DNA of 64,000 nucleotides from positions 682,001 through 746,000 of the forward strand of contig NZ_CP104166.1 of assembly GCF_029982035.1 (NCBI RefSeq). The letters are read 5' to 3'. The stretch's first letter is position 1. Each line of letters opens with the position of its first letter. This DNA comes from Megaera polyxenophila (lineage in GTDB: Bacteria > Pseudomonadota > Alphaproteobacteria > Rickettsiales > Rickettsiaceae). A program made the position numbers and the translations under genes. Below are positions 36,885-45,843 of the stretch, piece after piece. The notes below the pieces were generated by a model. It worked only from the letters and a program-made list of their open reading frames with translations, searched no databases and was not told the origin of the DNA.

Positions 36885-37538
36885 ATGTATAGCGATTTAG
36901 TGGCATTTTGGCCTCATCTTTATTATATAATTGAAGGTACTGGGGTTACTTTACAATACAGCATTGCTTCGGTATGTTTCGGCCTGATAATCGGAACATC
37001 GCTTGCCATTTGCAAGACTGCCGACAGTAAATTACTCCGACTATTTGCCATTAGTTATACCTCAGTTTTTAGGGGTACGCCAATGCTTGTCCAGTTAACC
37101 ATAATCCATTACGGCTTACCTAGTTTACTTGGAATTAAGATCAGTATATTTGTTTCCGGCGTGGTGGCATTTTCTTTAAATTCCGGAGCATATGTTTCGG
37201 AAATCATTAAGGCCGGAATTAAAGGAATTGACAAAGGGCAAATAGAAGCAGCGAAAGCTCTTGGCATCCCACCGGTGCTTAGAATGAAAGACATAATTTT
37301 ACCTCAGGCTTTGCGTAATATTCTACCGGCATTAGTAAATGAGCTAATCACTTTAATCAAAGAATCAGCACTAATATCGGTTATAGGGGGTATGGATATA
37401 ATGAAAAGAGCTCAAACTGTTTCTACAGAGACTTACAGTTACTTTACTCCGATGTTAACAGCAGCCGTTACTTATTACATAATGGTTATGATAGTCAGCT
37501 CCTTTGCTAAAATTTTAGAAAGAAGATTAGCTTTATGA
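36885..37538 (+). CDS. glnP: Polar amino-acid ABC transporter permease (GlnP-like)
   Basis: 217-aa inner-membrane permease with about five helices and the EAA loop that docks the ATPase (KAGIKGIDKGQIEAAKALGI). N-terminal YIIEGTGVTLQYSIASV is typical of the HisM/GlnP family. Glutamine uptake is the usual annotation in rickettsiae, but substrate cannot be read from the permease. Its stop overlaps the glnQ start (ATGA). No periplasmic binding protein gene lies beside it. Confidence 0.9.
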   Translation: MYSDLVAFWPHLYYIIEGTGVTLQYSIASVCFGLIIGTSLAICKTADSKLLRLFAISYTSVFRGTPMLVQLTIIHYGLPSLLGIKISIFVSGVVAFSLNSGAYVSEIIKAGIKGIDKGQIEAAKALGIPPVLRMKDIILPQALRNILPALVNELITLIKESALISVIGGMDIMKRAQTVSTETYSYFTPMLTAAVTYYIMVMIVSSFAKILERRLAL

Positions 37539-38257
37539 TAGCGCTCCAGAATGTGTCAAAAAGCTTTGCAGGTCAGCAAGTTATTTCTGATATTAATTTG
37601 GTTTTTGACAAGAGAGAAACGGTCGTTATAATCGGCCCTTCTGGAAGTGGGAAATCGACTTTAATACGTTGTATAAATAATTTAGAAAACCCCACAACCG
37701 GAGCTGTATTAATAGACGGGAAAAAACTAACAAGACGTAATAGAGGAAAGTTATGCTTTAAGATTGGTATGGTTTTTCAGCAGTTCCACCTTTTTCCGCA
37801 CATGACTGTTTTAGAAAATTTAACCTATGGGCCAATTAACGTTATTAAAGCCCGCCTAAAAGAGTCAGAGGAAAAAGCTAAGGGCCTGTTAAAACAATTT
37901 GGTGTCTTAGAAAAAGCTTACTTTTATCCGATGGATTTGTCCGGCGGCCAAAAGCAAAGGGTTGCAATAGCACGTGCATTGATGATGAACCCTGAAATTA
38001 TGCTATTTGATGAACCTACTTCTGCGTTAGATCCTGAAGTGGTGAAAGATATAATAGAGATCATTTTTCAGCTAAAAAATCAAATAACGATGATAGTTAT
38101 TACCCACCATGTAAAATTTGCAAAAATTATTGCAGATAGAGTAATTTTTATGGATCAAGGAAAGGTTCTAGCAGACCAGCCGGCAAATGAGTTTTTTAAA
38201 AAGCCAAATTCACATCGAGCACGGTTATTTCTACAAAATGTGGTTGACTTGATATAG
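37535..38257 (+). CDS. glnQ: Polar amino-acid ABC transporter ATPase (GlnQ-like)
   Basis: 240-aa ATPase: Walker A GPSGSGKST (residues 34-42), Q-loop VFQQFHLFPHMTVLEN, signature LSGGQKQRVAIARAL, Walker B IMLFDEPTSALD and the switch His in VITHHV. It is complete and coupled to glnP. The pair would need a binding protein encoded elsewhere. Confidence 0.93.
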   Translation: MIALQNVSKSFAGQQVISDINLVFDKRETVVIIGPSGSGKSTLIRCINNLENPTTGAVLIDGKKLTRRNRGKLCFKIGMVFQQFHLFPHMTVLENLTYGPINVIKARLKESEEKAKGLLKQFGVLEKAYFYPMDLSGGQKQRVAIARALMMNPEIMLFDEPTSALDPEVVKDIIEIIFQLKNQITMIVITHHVKFAKIIADRVIFMDQGKVLADQPANEFFKKPNSHRARLFLQNVVDLI

Positions 38258-38344
38258 ATTCAAGATTGTGATGGGAATTAACCAGCTAACTTTAACAAAT
38301 AAAACCACAAAGTGTTTTAATAACAACAATAATAGCCATGATTT

Positions 38345-38372
38345 ATAGCAAATCTTTGGTAAGATTTGCTAT
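38345..38372 (+). terminator. 12-bp hairpin downstream of glnQ
   Basis: Perfect stem ATAGCAAATCTT / AAGATTTGCTAT with a 4-nt loop, about 90 bp after the glnQ stop. It is followed by an AT run rather than a clean T-tract, so termination is plausible but not certain. Confidence 0.45.
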
Positions 38373-38476
38373 TATATATACTTAAGACCGATTTGATAGT
38401 GTATACCTACTAATCTTAATAGAAAAATTAAGATAAAACTTATAAATTTAAAACAAATTTTTATGCACCAGGCAAA

Positions 38477-39394
38477 ATGAAATTAGGTATATTGTCAAGA
38501 AGTAAAAAGATTTATTCGACAGAAAGGTTAGTTGAAGCAGCGGAAAAAAGAGGACATGAAGTTAAGGTAATCGATGTTCTAAAATGCTATGTGAATATTA
38601 CCGCAAATAAGCCTGATATTTATTATAAACACGACTTCGAAAAATCTAAATTGGAATTTGACGCAGTAATACCAAGGATTGGCTCCAAAGTTACTTCTTA
38701 TGGCTCAGCTGTTCTAAGGCAGTTCGAAGTTTCCGGTGTTTATTCTTTAAATGGATCGGTTGCAATTACTCGGTCTAGAGATAAACTTAGAGCGCACCAG
38801 TTACTGGCAAGAAAAAATATCGCTATGCCTATAACTAGTTATGCCCACTCGGCAAATGCAACTGAAGATCTTATAGAGTTTGTCGGCGGTGCTCCTCTAA
38901 TTGTTAAAGTTCTAAGTGGAACTCAAGGAAGGGGAGTATTGCTTGCAGAAACTAACAAAGCAGCTGAAAGTTTAATTAATGCTTTTTTAAATTTAGAAGC
39001 AGATTTTTTGGTCCAGGAATTCATTAAAGAAGCTGGAGGTTCCGACATTAGGTGTTTTGTAATTGGAGATAAAGTTTTTGCCGCTATGAAACGCCAAAGT
39101 GCCGATGGTGATTTCCGTTCCAATTTACATATTGGTGGCAGTGCCGAACCTGTGAAACTTAGGCCTGAAGAAAGAGCTGTAGCCGTAAAAGCAGTAAAAT
39201 CTCTAGGTCTTGATGTAGCAGGAGTAGATATTGTAAGATCATCCCATGGGCCGTTAGTACTGGAAGTAAATTCATCTCCTGGTTTAGAAGGCATAGAAAA
39301 AGTAACTGGCAAAGACATTGCAACTGCAATTATAGAGCATATAGAAAAATTTGCTGTTAACCGATTAAAAAAAAGAAGTAACCAGAAAGTGTAA
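38477..39394 (+). CDS. rimK: RimK-type ATP-grasp glutamate ligase
   Basis: 305-aa ATP-grasp enzyme. The E. coli member adds glutamates to the C-terminus of ribosomal protein S6. Features are the N-terminal MKLGILSRSKKIYSTERLVEAA, ATP-binding PLIVKVLSGTQGRGVLLAE, DIRCFVIGDKVFAAMKRQ and the metal-binding VLEVNSSPGLEGIE. The C-terminus is basic. It is followed after 11 bp by an aspartoacylase-like gene and then by a RimB-like protease gene, a set that suggests reversible peptide tagging. The real substrate is not known here. Confidence 0.9.
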   Translation: MKLGILSRSKKIYSTERLVEAAEKRGHEVKVIDVLKCYVNITANKPDIYYKHDFEKSKLEFDAVIPRIGSKVTSYGSAVLRQFEVSGVYSLNGSVAITRSRDKLRAHQLLARKNIAMPITSYAHSANATEDLIEFVGGAPLIVKVLSGTQGRGVLLAETNKAAESLINAFLNLEADFLVQEFIKEAGGSDIRCFVIGDKVFAAMKRQSADGDFRSNLHIGGSAEPVKLRPEERAVAVKAVKSLGLDVAGVDIVRSSHGPLVLEVNSSPGLEGIEKVTGKDIATAIIEHIEKFAVNRLKKRSNQKV

Positions 39395-39405
39395 AATTTT
39401 AAACT

Positions 39406-40428
39406 ATGGATACAGAAAAAGGTTTTGTTATTAACGGGGTAAAAATAGAAAAAGGGCAAAGGAAACAATTGGAGATTGTAATTGCCAAGTTATATGACCA
39501 TACAGATATAACAATACCGGTAGAAGTGATTTGTGGAAAGGAAAGCGGCCCTGTAATGTTTGTTAGCGGAGCTATCCATGGTGACGAAATTAATGGAGTG
39601 GAATCAATAAAAAGACTGCTTTCTCGCAAAAAAATTCTTTCCTATATAAAAGGTACTCTGATTGCTGTGCCGATTGTAAATGTTTTTGGTTTCAATCGCA
39701 ATGTTAGATATCTACCGGATAGAAGAGATTTGAATAGAACATTTCCTGGTTTCAAAAACGGTTCCCTTGCTGCGCGAATAGCCCATATTTTTATGAAAGA
39801 AATAGTCATGAAATGTCAATATGGTATTGACCTTCATACCGGTAGCGCTCATAGGTTTAACCTTCCACAAGTCCGAGGGTGCTTAGAGAATCCTGAGGTA
39901 GAGAAGCTAGCAAAAGCATTCGGAGTTCCAGTAATTTTGAATTCTAATATGAGGGATGGATCCCTGCGCCAGGCAGCGTTTGAAAAAGGGATAAATATTT
40001 TGCTATTTGAGGGTGGAGAAGCCTTAAGATATGACGAGAAAATAATTTCTTCAGCGGAAAACGGAATTATTGCCGTTATGTGTGAAATTGGTATGATTGA
40101 AAAAAAATCAGTTAGGTCAAGACTACCAAAATCCAGGGAAGTGTTTAGGGCTGAATCTAGCCATTGGATTCGAGCTCCAATTAGTGGAAGTCTGCAAGTG
40201 AAGAAAAAAATTGGTAATAAAGTAAATAAAGATCAAATACTCGGGATAATTTCAAATCCGTTTGGCACGGAAAAAACCTATGTTAAAGCAAAAAAAACCG
40301 GAATTATTATTGGTATTACGATGATGCCTCTTGTTAGCAACGGGGATGCGTTATTCCACGTAGCAACATTTGATAATATAAGAGCTGTTGCTGAAGAGGT
40401 GCTATATTTCGAGGAGGAATTAGAATAA
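39406..40428 (+). CDS. Succinylglutamate desuccinylase/aspartoacylase family zinc hydrolase
   Basis: 340-aa M14-like zinc amidohydrolase. Zn ligands are seen in VSGAIHGDEINGVESI (H-x-x-E) and YGIDLHTGS (His), with the active-site Glu probably in INILLFEGGEALRYD. A C-terminal barrel-like domain follows (about residues 250-340). Members of this COG3608-type group are frequently encoded beside rimK homologues and may hydrolyse acyl-amino acid or glutamyl bonds. It sits between rimK and the rimB-like gene and overlaps the latter by one base. Confidence 0.82.
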   Translation: MDTEKGFVINGVKIEKGQRKQLEIVIAKLYDHTDITIPVEVICGKESGPVMFVSGAIHGDEINGVESIKRLLSRKKILSYIKGTLIAVPIVNVFGFNRNVRYLPDRRDLNRTFPGFKNGSLAARIAHIFMKEIVMKCQYGIDLHTGSAHRFNLPQVRGCLENPEVEKLAKAFGVPVILNSNMRDGSLRQAAFEKGINILLFEGGEALRYDEKIISSAENGIIAVMCEIGMIEKKSVRSRLPKSREVFRAESSHWIRAPISGSLQVKKKIGNKVNKDQILGIISNPFGTEKTYVKAKKTGIIIGITMMPLVSNGDALFHVATFDNIRAVAEEVLYFEEELE

Positions 40429-40904
40429 TGCTAACTAAAGAATCGTTGCTGGTAGGTTGGAGGGAATGGGCCTCTCTGCCAATGTTAAATACTCCTTTGA
40501 TAAAAGTAAAAATTGATACAGGAGCAAAAACTTCGGCTCTTCACGCTTATGATTTAGAAATTTTAGAAATGAGCAACAAAAAATACGCTAAATTTGTAAT
40601 TCATCCTTTGCAAAAGAACGAAAGTATTACAAGGTGTGCCATAGCTGAAGTTATCGATAGCCGGGTAGTTAGAAGCTCAAATGGCCATAAAGAAGAACGT
40701 GTAGTTATTAGATCACCGATAAAAATAGGTAATCATTATTGGGATATCGACATAACACTTACAAAACGCGATATAATGCGTTATAGAATGCTTCTGGGAC
40801 GAGAAGCTATGAAATCTCTTCTTGTTAATCCAGGTAGATCTTATTGCCAAGGAAAAGTACCTTCTAAAAAAGCTAGGCTTGAATATGGAAATAATTATGC
40901 TTAG
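40428..40904 (+). CDS. RimB-like retropepsin-fold protease (COG4067)
   Basis: 158-aa protein with the retropepsin-like motif KIDTGAKTSALHAYDLEI (D-T-G-A active site) and C-terminal RYRMLLGREAMKSLLVNPG. In Pseudomonas the RimB member of this family trims glutamates added by RimK. The start overlaps the previous stop (TAATG), so the three genes form one translationally coupled operon. The 250 bp after it hold no gene, only an extended -10. Confidence 0.85.
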   Translation: MLTKESLLVGWREWASLPMLNTPLIKVKIDTGAKTSALHAYDLEILEMSNKKYAKFVIHPLQKNESITRCAIAEVIDSRVVRSSNGHKEERVVIRSPIKIGNHYWDIDITLTKRDIMRYRMLLGREAMKSLLVNPGRSYCQGKVPSKKARLEYGNNYA

Positions 40905-41052
40905 AAGGCCTATAACCAGTAACTTACCCGATAATAGCTATTTCTCAGTATCTTACATGCCCCGAAATTCATTTAAAAATGATTATCAATTTGGTATAGG
41001 ATTGCTATTAACGTCTAATTTTAAATTAGAAATAATAACTTGTAAGAATTAG

Positions 41053-41061
41053 TGTTATAAT
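41053..41061 (+). promoter_or_regulatory. Extended -10 element upstream of the wbp operon
   Basis: TGTTATAAT, an extended -10 without a good -35, about 95 bp upstream of 41155 in the rimB-wbp gap. Confidence 0.35.
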
Positions 41062-41154
41062 ATACATATATCTTGTTTATCATGTTTCTTAAAAAAATTA
41101 AATCTGACTAAAATGGTAAATCAGATTTACAATGTAATTTTATAAAAAATATGT

Positions 41155-42711
41155 ATGGGAAGTGCTATTAGAGTTGCCGTTATTGGATGCGGTTATTGGG
41201 GAAAAAATTTAGTACGGAATTTCTTCGAACTGGGGGGGTTATATGCTGTTTGCGATGAAAAAAAAGTGGTCGCTAAAGAAATGGCTGAAACTTATAATGT
41301 TAAAGCGTTGACATTTAATGAAGTTATCGAAAGTAATGTAGATGCTGTAGTAATAGCTTCACCTGCGTCTAAGCATGCTGAGCATGTAAAACAATCACTA
41401 CTCGCAGGTAAACATGTATTTGTGGAAAAACCGATTGCAATAAGTGTAAAAGATGCAGAAGAGCTTTGTTTAATAGCAAATAAAGTCAATAAAAAGCTAA
41501 TGGTAGGTCATCTTTTGCAATACCACCCTGCTTATCAAAAATTAAAACAACTGGTTTCAGAAAATAAATTAGGGAAATTACAATACATATATTCTAATAG
41601 GCTTAGTCTAGGAAAAATAAGAACAGAAGAAAATGTTCTCTGGAGCTTCGCTCCACACGATATATCAATGGTGCTAGGTATTGTTGATAGTGAACCTGCC
41701 CAGGTTTGGTCTTCCGGTTCTTCTTTTTTTGATAAAGAAATAGAAGATATAGCAACGTTGCACTTATTATTCAAGAACGGTCTTAAGGCTCATATATTTG
41801 TTTCATGGTTTCATCCTTATAAAGAACAAAGATTTGTAGTTATCGGAGACAAGTCCATTGCAGTTTTTGATGATTGCCTGCCATGGGAAAAGAAACTGCA
41901 ACTATATAATCATAAAGTTAAGTGGGAAAATAGCTTTCCCGTTATAGAAAAATCTAACCCTATTCCTGTTGAGTTAAATGAAGTCGAGCCTTTAAAAAAT
42001 GAATGCCAACATTTTTTAAATTCCATTATAGAAAATAAAAATCCTCTAACTTCTGGTGAAGAAGGATTAAAAGTTTTAAGAGTTTTAGACGCAGCTGAAA
42101 TTTCTTTAAAAAAAAAGGGTTCGGTTAATTTAGAATTAAAGGACAATAGTTATTTTGTCCACGAAACTGCAATTGTCGATAGTGGCTGCGTGGTAGGTGC
42201 AGGTACAAAAATATGGCATTTTTCCCATATACTTAAAGGTACGAAAATTGGAGAAAATTGCGTTATTGGGCAAAATGTCATGATAGGACCAGATGTTGTA
42301 GTGGGCGCCCGCTGTAAGATCCAAAATAATGTCAGTTTATATAACGGCGTGGTTTTAGAAGAGGGTGTATTTTGCGGGCCATCTTGCGTTTTTACCAATG
42401 TAAACAACCCTAGATCTGAAATAGAACGTAAGGATGAATTTAGAAAAACTTACGTTAGAAAAGGAGTTACCATAGGAGCAAATGCTACAATAGTTTGTGG
42501 TGTAGAATTGGGAAAATATAGTTTTGTTGGAGCGGGTGCTGTTGTGACAAAGAATGTTAAACCCCATGCTTTAGTTGTAGGTAATCCTGCGCGCCAAATC
42601 GGATGGATGAGCCACTCAGGAAATAGATTAGGAGAAGATCTCTTATGCCCTCTTGAGAACAGAAAATACAGGTTAAATTCCGACAATGAACTTGAAGAAG
42701 TAATATCTTAA
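41155..42711 (+). CDS. Fused UDP-GlcNAcA 3-dehydrogenase / N-acetyltransferase (WbpB-WbpD type)
   Basis: 518-aa two-domain protein. Residues 1 to about 335 are a Gfo/Idh/MocA oxidoreductase (AVIGCGYWGKNLVRNFFELG Rossmann loop; VFVEKPIAISVKDAEEL with the EKP motif). Residues about 340-510 are a left-handed beta-helix acetyltransferase with hexapeptide repeats (GTKIGENCVIGQNVMIGPDV, VGAGAVVTKNVKPHALVVGN). Separate WbpB and WbpD act before and after the aminotransferase in making UDP-2,3-diacetamido uronic acid. The fusion places both in one chain. Followed by wbpA- and wbpE-like genes. Confidence 0.88.
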   Translation: MGSAIRVAVIGCGYWGKNLVRNFFELGGLYAVCDEKKVVAKEMAETYNVKALTFNEVIESNVDAVVIASPASKHAEHVKQSLLAGKHVFVEKPIAISVKDAEELCLIANKVNKKLMVGHLLQYHPAYQKLKQLVSENKLGKLQYIYSNRLSLGKIRTEENVLWSFAPHDISMVLGIVDSEPAQVWSSGSSFFDKEIEDIATLHLLFKNGLKAHIFVSWFHPYKEQRFVVIGDKSIAVFDDCLPWEKKLQLYNHKVKWENSFPVIEKSNPIPVELNEVEPLKNECQHFLNSIIENKNPLTSGEEGLKVLRVLDAAEISLKKKGSVNLELKDNSYFVHETAIVDSGCVVGAGTKIWHFSHILKGTKIGENCVIGQNVMIGPDVVVGARCKIQNNVSLYNGVVLEEGVFCGPSCVFTNVNNPRSEIERKDEFRKTYVRKGVTIGANATIVCGVELGKYSFVGAGAVVTKNVKPHALVVGNPARQIGWMSHSGNRLGEDLLCPLENRKYRLNSDNELEEVIS

Positions 42712-42751
42712 ATAAATACAATTCATTTTTATAAGCTAATAAAAAAACAAT

Positions 42752-44116
42752 ATGGAATCTAAAGAAACAAAAGTGGTTGAAAGTGCTAATCAGAAACATG
42801 AGTTAGCCCAAGCTATACTCAGTAAAGAATGTACCATAGGTATAATGGGCCTAGGCTATGTAGGCCTGCCATTAGCCCGTGCAGTAGTTAACCAAGGTTA
42901 TAATTGTATTGGTTTTGACAAGAACATAAAGAGAATAGAAAAATTAAACGCCGGTCTGACATACATAAAAACGTTAAGTAATGAAGACATAGTATCGTTA
43001 AATAAGAGCTCAAAGTTCTTTCCGACTACTAATGAGCATGATATTGCTAAAATGGATATAATACTTATATGTGTTCCAACACCGCTTACGAAAAATAGAG
43101 AACCTGATATGAACTATGTTTCTTCGGCAACTAAAACAATAGCGTCACAACTCAGGAAAGGACAACTGATTATACTGGAATCAACTACTTATCCGGGTAC
43201 TACACAAGAGTTATTATCTCCTATGCTTGAACAAAGTGGTCTAAAAATAGGAAAAGATATATATTTGGCTTATTCTCCTGAACGCGAAGATCCCGGTAAT
43301 GTTGCATATAATACTTCAACAATACCTAAGGTGGTAGGAGCGGATGATGACGATTCTAGAGAACTATCTACTATTTTTTACAAGCAAATAATCACTGCAG
43401 TTGCTGAAGTTAGTACCTCTGCTACTGCGGAGGCTGTCAAACTAACAGAAAATATTTTTCGTTTTGTAAATATTGCGCTTGTAAATGAATTAAAGTGTAT
43501 ATTTTCTAAAATGGATATAGATATATGGGAAGTTATTGATGCAGCTAAGACTAAACCTTTTGGTTATATGCCTTTTTATCCTGGTCCTGGCCTTGGAGGG
43601 CATTGTATACCTATTGATCCTTTTTATCTAACATGGAGAGCCAGAGAATTTGGCATGCCTACACAACTTGTAGAGTTAAGTGGGAACATTAACAAACAAA
43701 TGGGTGATTATGTCATAGAGAAACTTCGTAAAGAAATGGATCTTCGTTTCGGTAAAGGACTAAGGAATAGTAAAATTCTAGTTATAGGAGTTGCGTATAA
43801 AAAGAATGTAGATGATTTGAGAGAGAGTCCTTCGTTAAAAATTATACAAGATCTTTTAGATAACAAAGCAGAAGTAGATTATTACGATCCATTAATTAGT
43901 ACTATAGATCATGATAGTGAATATCCTCGGTTAGTAGGAATGAAATCAATATCACTAACTATTGAAGCTCTAAAGTCTCATGATGCAATAGTTGTATGTA
44001 CGGATCATGATTCGGTAGATTATAAAACGGTTATAGAGAATTCTAACCTTATAATTGATACAAGAAACATATTCAAAAATGAAAATCTTGAGGGAAGTAA
44101 TGTGGTCAAAGCATAA
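42752..44116 (+). CDS. Nucleotide-sugar 6-dehydrogenase (WbpA-type)
   Basis: 454-aa UDP-sugar dehydrogenase. It has the N-terminal Rossmann IGIMGLGYVGLPLARAVV (about residues 29-46), SPEREDPGN, the catalytic Cys in PGLGGHCIPIDP (about residues 280-291) and the C-terminal VIGVAYKKNVDDLRESPS. It oxidises C6 of a UDP-HexNAc, most likely UDP-GlcNAc given its neighbours. It is the usual first step of the WbpA-B-E-D route. Confidence 0.9.
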   Translation: MESKETKVVESANQKHELAQAILSKECTIGIMGLGYVGLPLARAVVNQGYNCIGFDKNIKRIEKLNAGLTYIKTLSNEDIVSLNKSSKFFPTTNEHDIAKMDIILICVPTPLTKNREPDMNYVSSATKTIASQLRKGQLIILESTTYPGTTQELLSPMLEQSGLKIGKDIYLAYSPEREDPGNVAYNTSTIPKVVGADDDDSRELSTIFYKQIITAVAEVSTSATAEAVKLTENIFRFVNIALVNELKCIFSKMDIDIWEVIDAAKTKPFGYMPFYPGPGLGGHCIPIDPFYLTWRAREFGMPTQLVELSGNINKQMGDYVIEKLRKEMDLRFGKGLRNSKILVIGVAYKKNVDDLRESPSLKIIQDLLDNKAEVDYYDPLISTIDHDSEYPRLVGMKSISLTIEALKSHDAIVVCTDHDSVDYKTVIENSNLIIDTRNIFKNENLEGSNVVKA

Positions 44117-45284
44117 TTTATCTGAAAACGGCGTTGAAATACCTATAATCAATTTTATTGATCTACAAGAGCAACAGAAAAAAATTAGGCTTCAAATAGA
44201 TGAAGCTATAAAAAAGGTTTTAGATCACGGCACATATATAATGGGTCCTGAAGTAGCAGAACTTGAGAAAGACCTTTCCTCTTTTTGTGGAGTTAAACAT
44301 TCAATTACTTGTTCTGATGGAACTGATGCTTTAGCTCTCGGTTTAATGGCTTTTGGAGTAGGTCCAGGTGATGCAGTCTTTGTTCCTAGCTTTACTTTTG
44401 CTTCTACCGCTGAAGTAGTAGCTTTAGTCGGAGCTACTCCAATTTTTATTGATGTCCTCCCAGAAACTTATAATATAAATGTTGAAAGTTTGAATAAAGG
44501 GATAGAACTTTCGAAAAGTCTTGGGTTAAGACCGGTGTGTATTATTCCAGTAGACTTGTTCGGCCAGCCTGCTGATTATGATAGCATTGCAGTTATAGCT
44601 AAAGAGCATAACCTTTGGGTTATGGCAGATGGAGCCCAAGCTTTTGGGGCTTATTATAAAAACCGTAGAGTAGGAAATATCGGAGATATAACTACCACCA
44701 GTTTTTTTCCTGCTAAACCACTTGGGTGTTACGGCGATGGGGGAGCGGTATTTACTAACAACGATGAATTAGCAACCAAACTAAGAAGCTTAAAGATACA
44801 TGGGAAAGGATCAGACAAATATGATAACGTGATGATAGGTATAAATGGTCGCTTGGATACTATCCAAGCTGCTATACTTATTGAAAAGCTTAAAATATTT
44901 GAAAACGAAATTGCTGCCCGACAAAAAATAGCTAAATATTACAATGATAATATTACTGATATACTAAAAAAACCTCAAGTTATTGAAGGTGCAACTTCTG
45001 TTTGGGCTCAATACACGATGGTCCTTCCCGAAAATATTGATAGGTCTGAGTTAATGCTAAAGTGTAAAGAAGTTGGTATACCAACTTCTGTTTATTACAT
45101 CAAGCCTTTGCATTTACAAAAAGCGTACAATCGCTACCCTATAGCTGAAAAAGGTGGTCTAAAAGTATGCGAGCATTTAGCTGAAAATGTTTTAAGTATT
45201 CCTATGCATCCTTATCTTAGTGAAGCACATCAACAGTATATTGTAGATAGGTTAAATGAGATTATTTTAACTTTAAACAAATAA
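44100..45284 (+). CDS. DegT/DnrJ/EryC1 aminotransferase (WbpE-type)
   Basis: 394-aa PLP enzyme expected to aminate the 3-keto sugar. I choose the ATG at 44100, preceded by AGGGA and overlapping wbpA by 17 nt; an upstream ATG at 44055 lies deep in wbpA. Motifs are FIDLQEQQKKIRLQIDEAI, CSDGTDALALGL, ADGAQAFGA (PLP-binding Asp) and the Schiff-base Lys in FFPAKPLGCYGDGGA. Length is typical. It is the last intact gene before the IS remnants. Confidence 0.9.
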   Translation: MWSKHNLSENGVEIPIINFIDLQEQQKKIRLQIDEAIKKVLDHGTYIMGPEVAELEKDLSSFCGVKHSITCSDGTDALALGLMAFGVGPGDAVFVPSFTFASTAEVVALVGATPIFIDVLPETYNINVESLNKGIELSKSLGLRPVCIIPVDLFGQPADYDSIAVIAKEHNLWVMADGAQAFGAYYKNRRVGNIGDITTTSFFPAKPLGCYGDGGAVFTNNDELATKLRSLKIHGKGSDKYDNVMIGINGRLDTIQAAILIEKLKIFENEIAARQKIAKYYNDNITDILKKPQVIEGATSVWAQYTMVLPENIDRSELMLKCKEVGIPTSVYYIKPLHLQKAYNRYPIAEKGGLKVCEHLAENVLSIPMHPYLSEAHQQYIVDRLNEIILTLNK

Positions 45285-45403
45285 CACTATGAAAATAAGT
45301 CCCTTTTGCAAATAAAGAGGTAAAGGGATAAAATAATTGCTCTTAATAAAAATGAGGTACTAGTTCTATAAAATAGTATTGGAAACCTAAATTAGGACTT
45401 AGT

Positions 45404-45665
45404 TGGAGAATTGATGAAACTTATATTAAGGTAGGGTAAATGGGCATATCTTTACCGAGTTTTGGATAAAGATGGTAACACCATTGATTTCTATTTATCA
45501 AGTACCCGCAGTATCAATACAGCTAGGAGTTTTTTAAGTAAAGCATTGGAATTCATGGAGAAATATGTTCATCCCAAAACCATCAATACGGACAGAAATC
45601 CAACTTATAGCAAAGCAATTATTAAGTTAAAGAGAAGGTTTACATCTTTTAGAGTTAGAACATAG
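45404..45665 (+). pseudogene. IS6-family transposase remnant
   Basis: W-R-I-D-E-T-Y-I-K-V is followed by a frameshift near 45436 and then WAYLYRVLDKDGNTIDFYLS and KTINTDRNPTYSKAI. These are the middle blocks of an IS6/IS26-type DDE transposase, covering the first two catalytic Asp regions. N- and C-termini are missing, so it is dead. Confidence 0.8.
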
Positions 45666-45843
45666 ACAGGTTCAGAATGTAAATTGTAACTAGCTTGTGC
45701 CCCCCTATTGTAATGAACTATTGCCCCCGTAAATACCCAAAAAAACAGACAAAACCTCAAACTATTTTAGTATAAATATTAACCATATTAATATTAAGAA
45801 TTAGATAATATTTATATACGTCGTGCCTTACAATACTGATTTA

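Noticed and set aside
38923..39468. 181-aa minus-strand ORF
   Set aside because: Antisense shadow of rimK; no family pattern and rich in Ser/Pro/Phe.
40822..41052. 76-aa ORF after the rimB-like gene
   Set aside because: Begins inside the rimB-like gene in another frame; no Shine-Dalgarno signal and no recognisable family.
42136..42799. Several overlapping minus-strand ORFs of 62-85 aa
   Set aside because: Shadows of the fused oxidoreductase/acetyltransferase; no coherent product.
45666..45843. Possible short-repeat or CRISPR-like structure with C-runs
   Set aside because: Only two C-tracts and no regular repeat-spacer spacing; better explained as IS-end debris.
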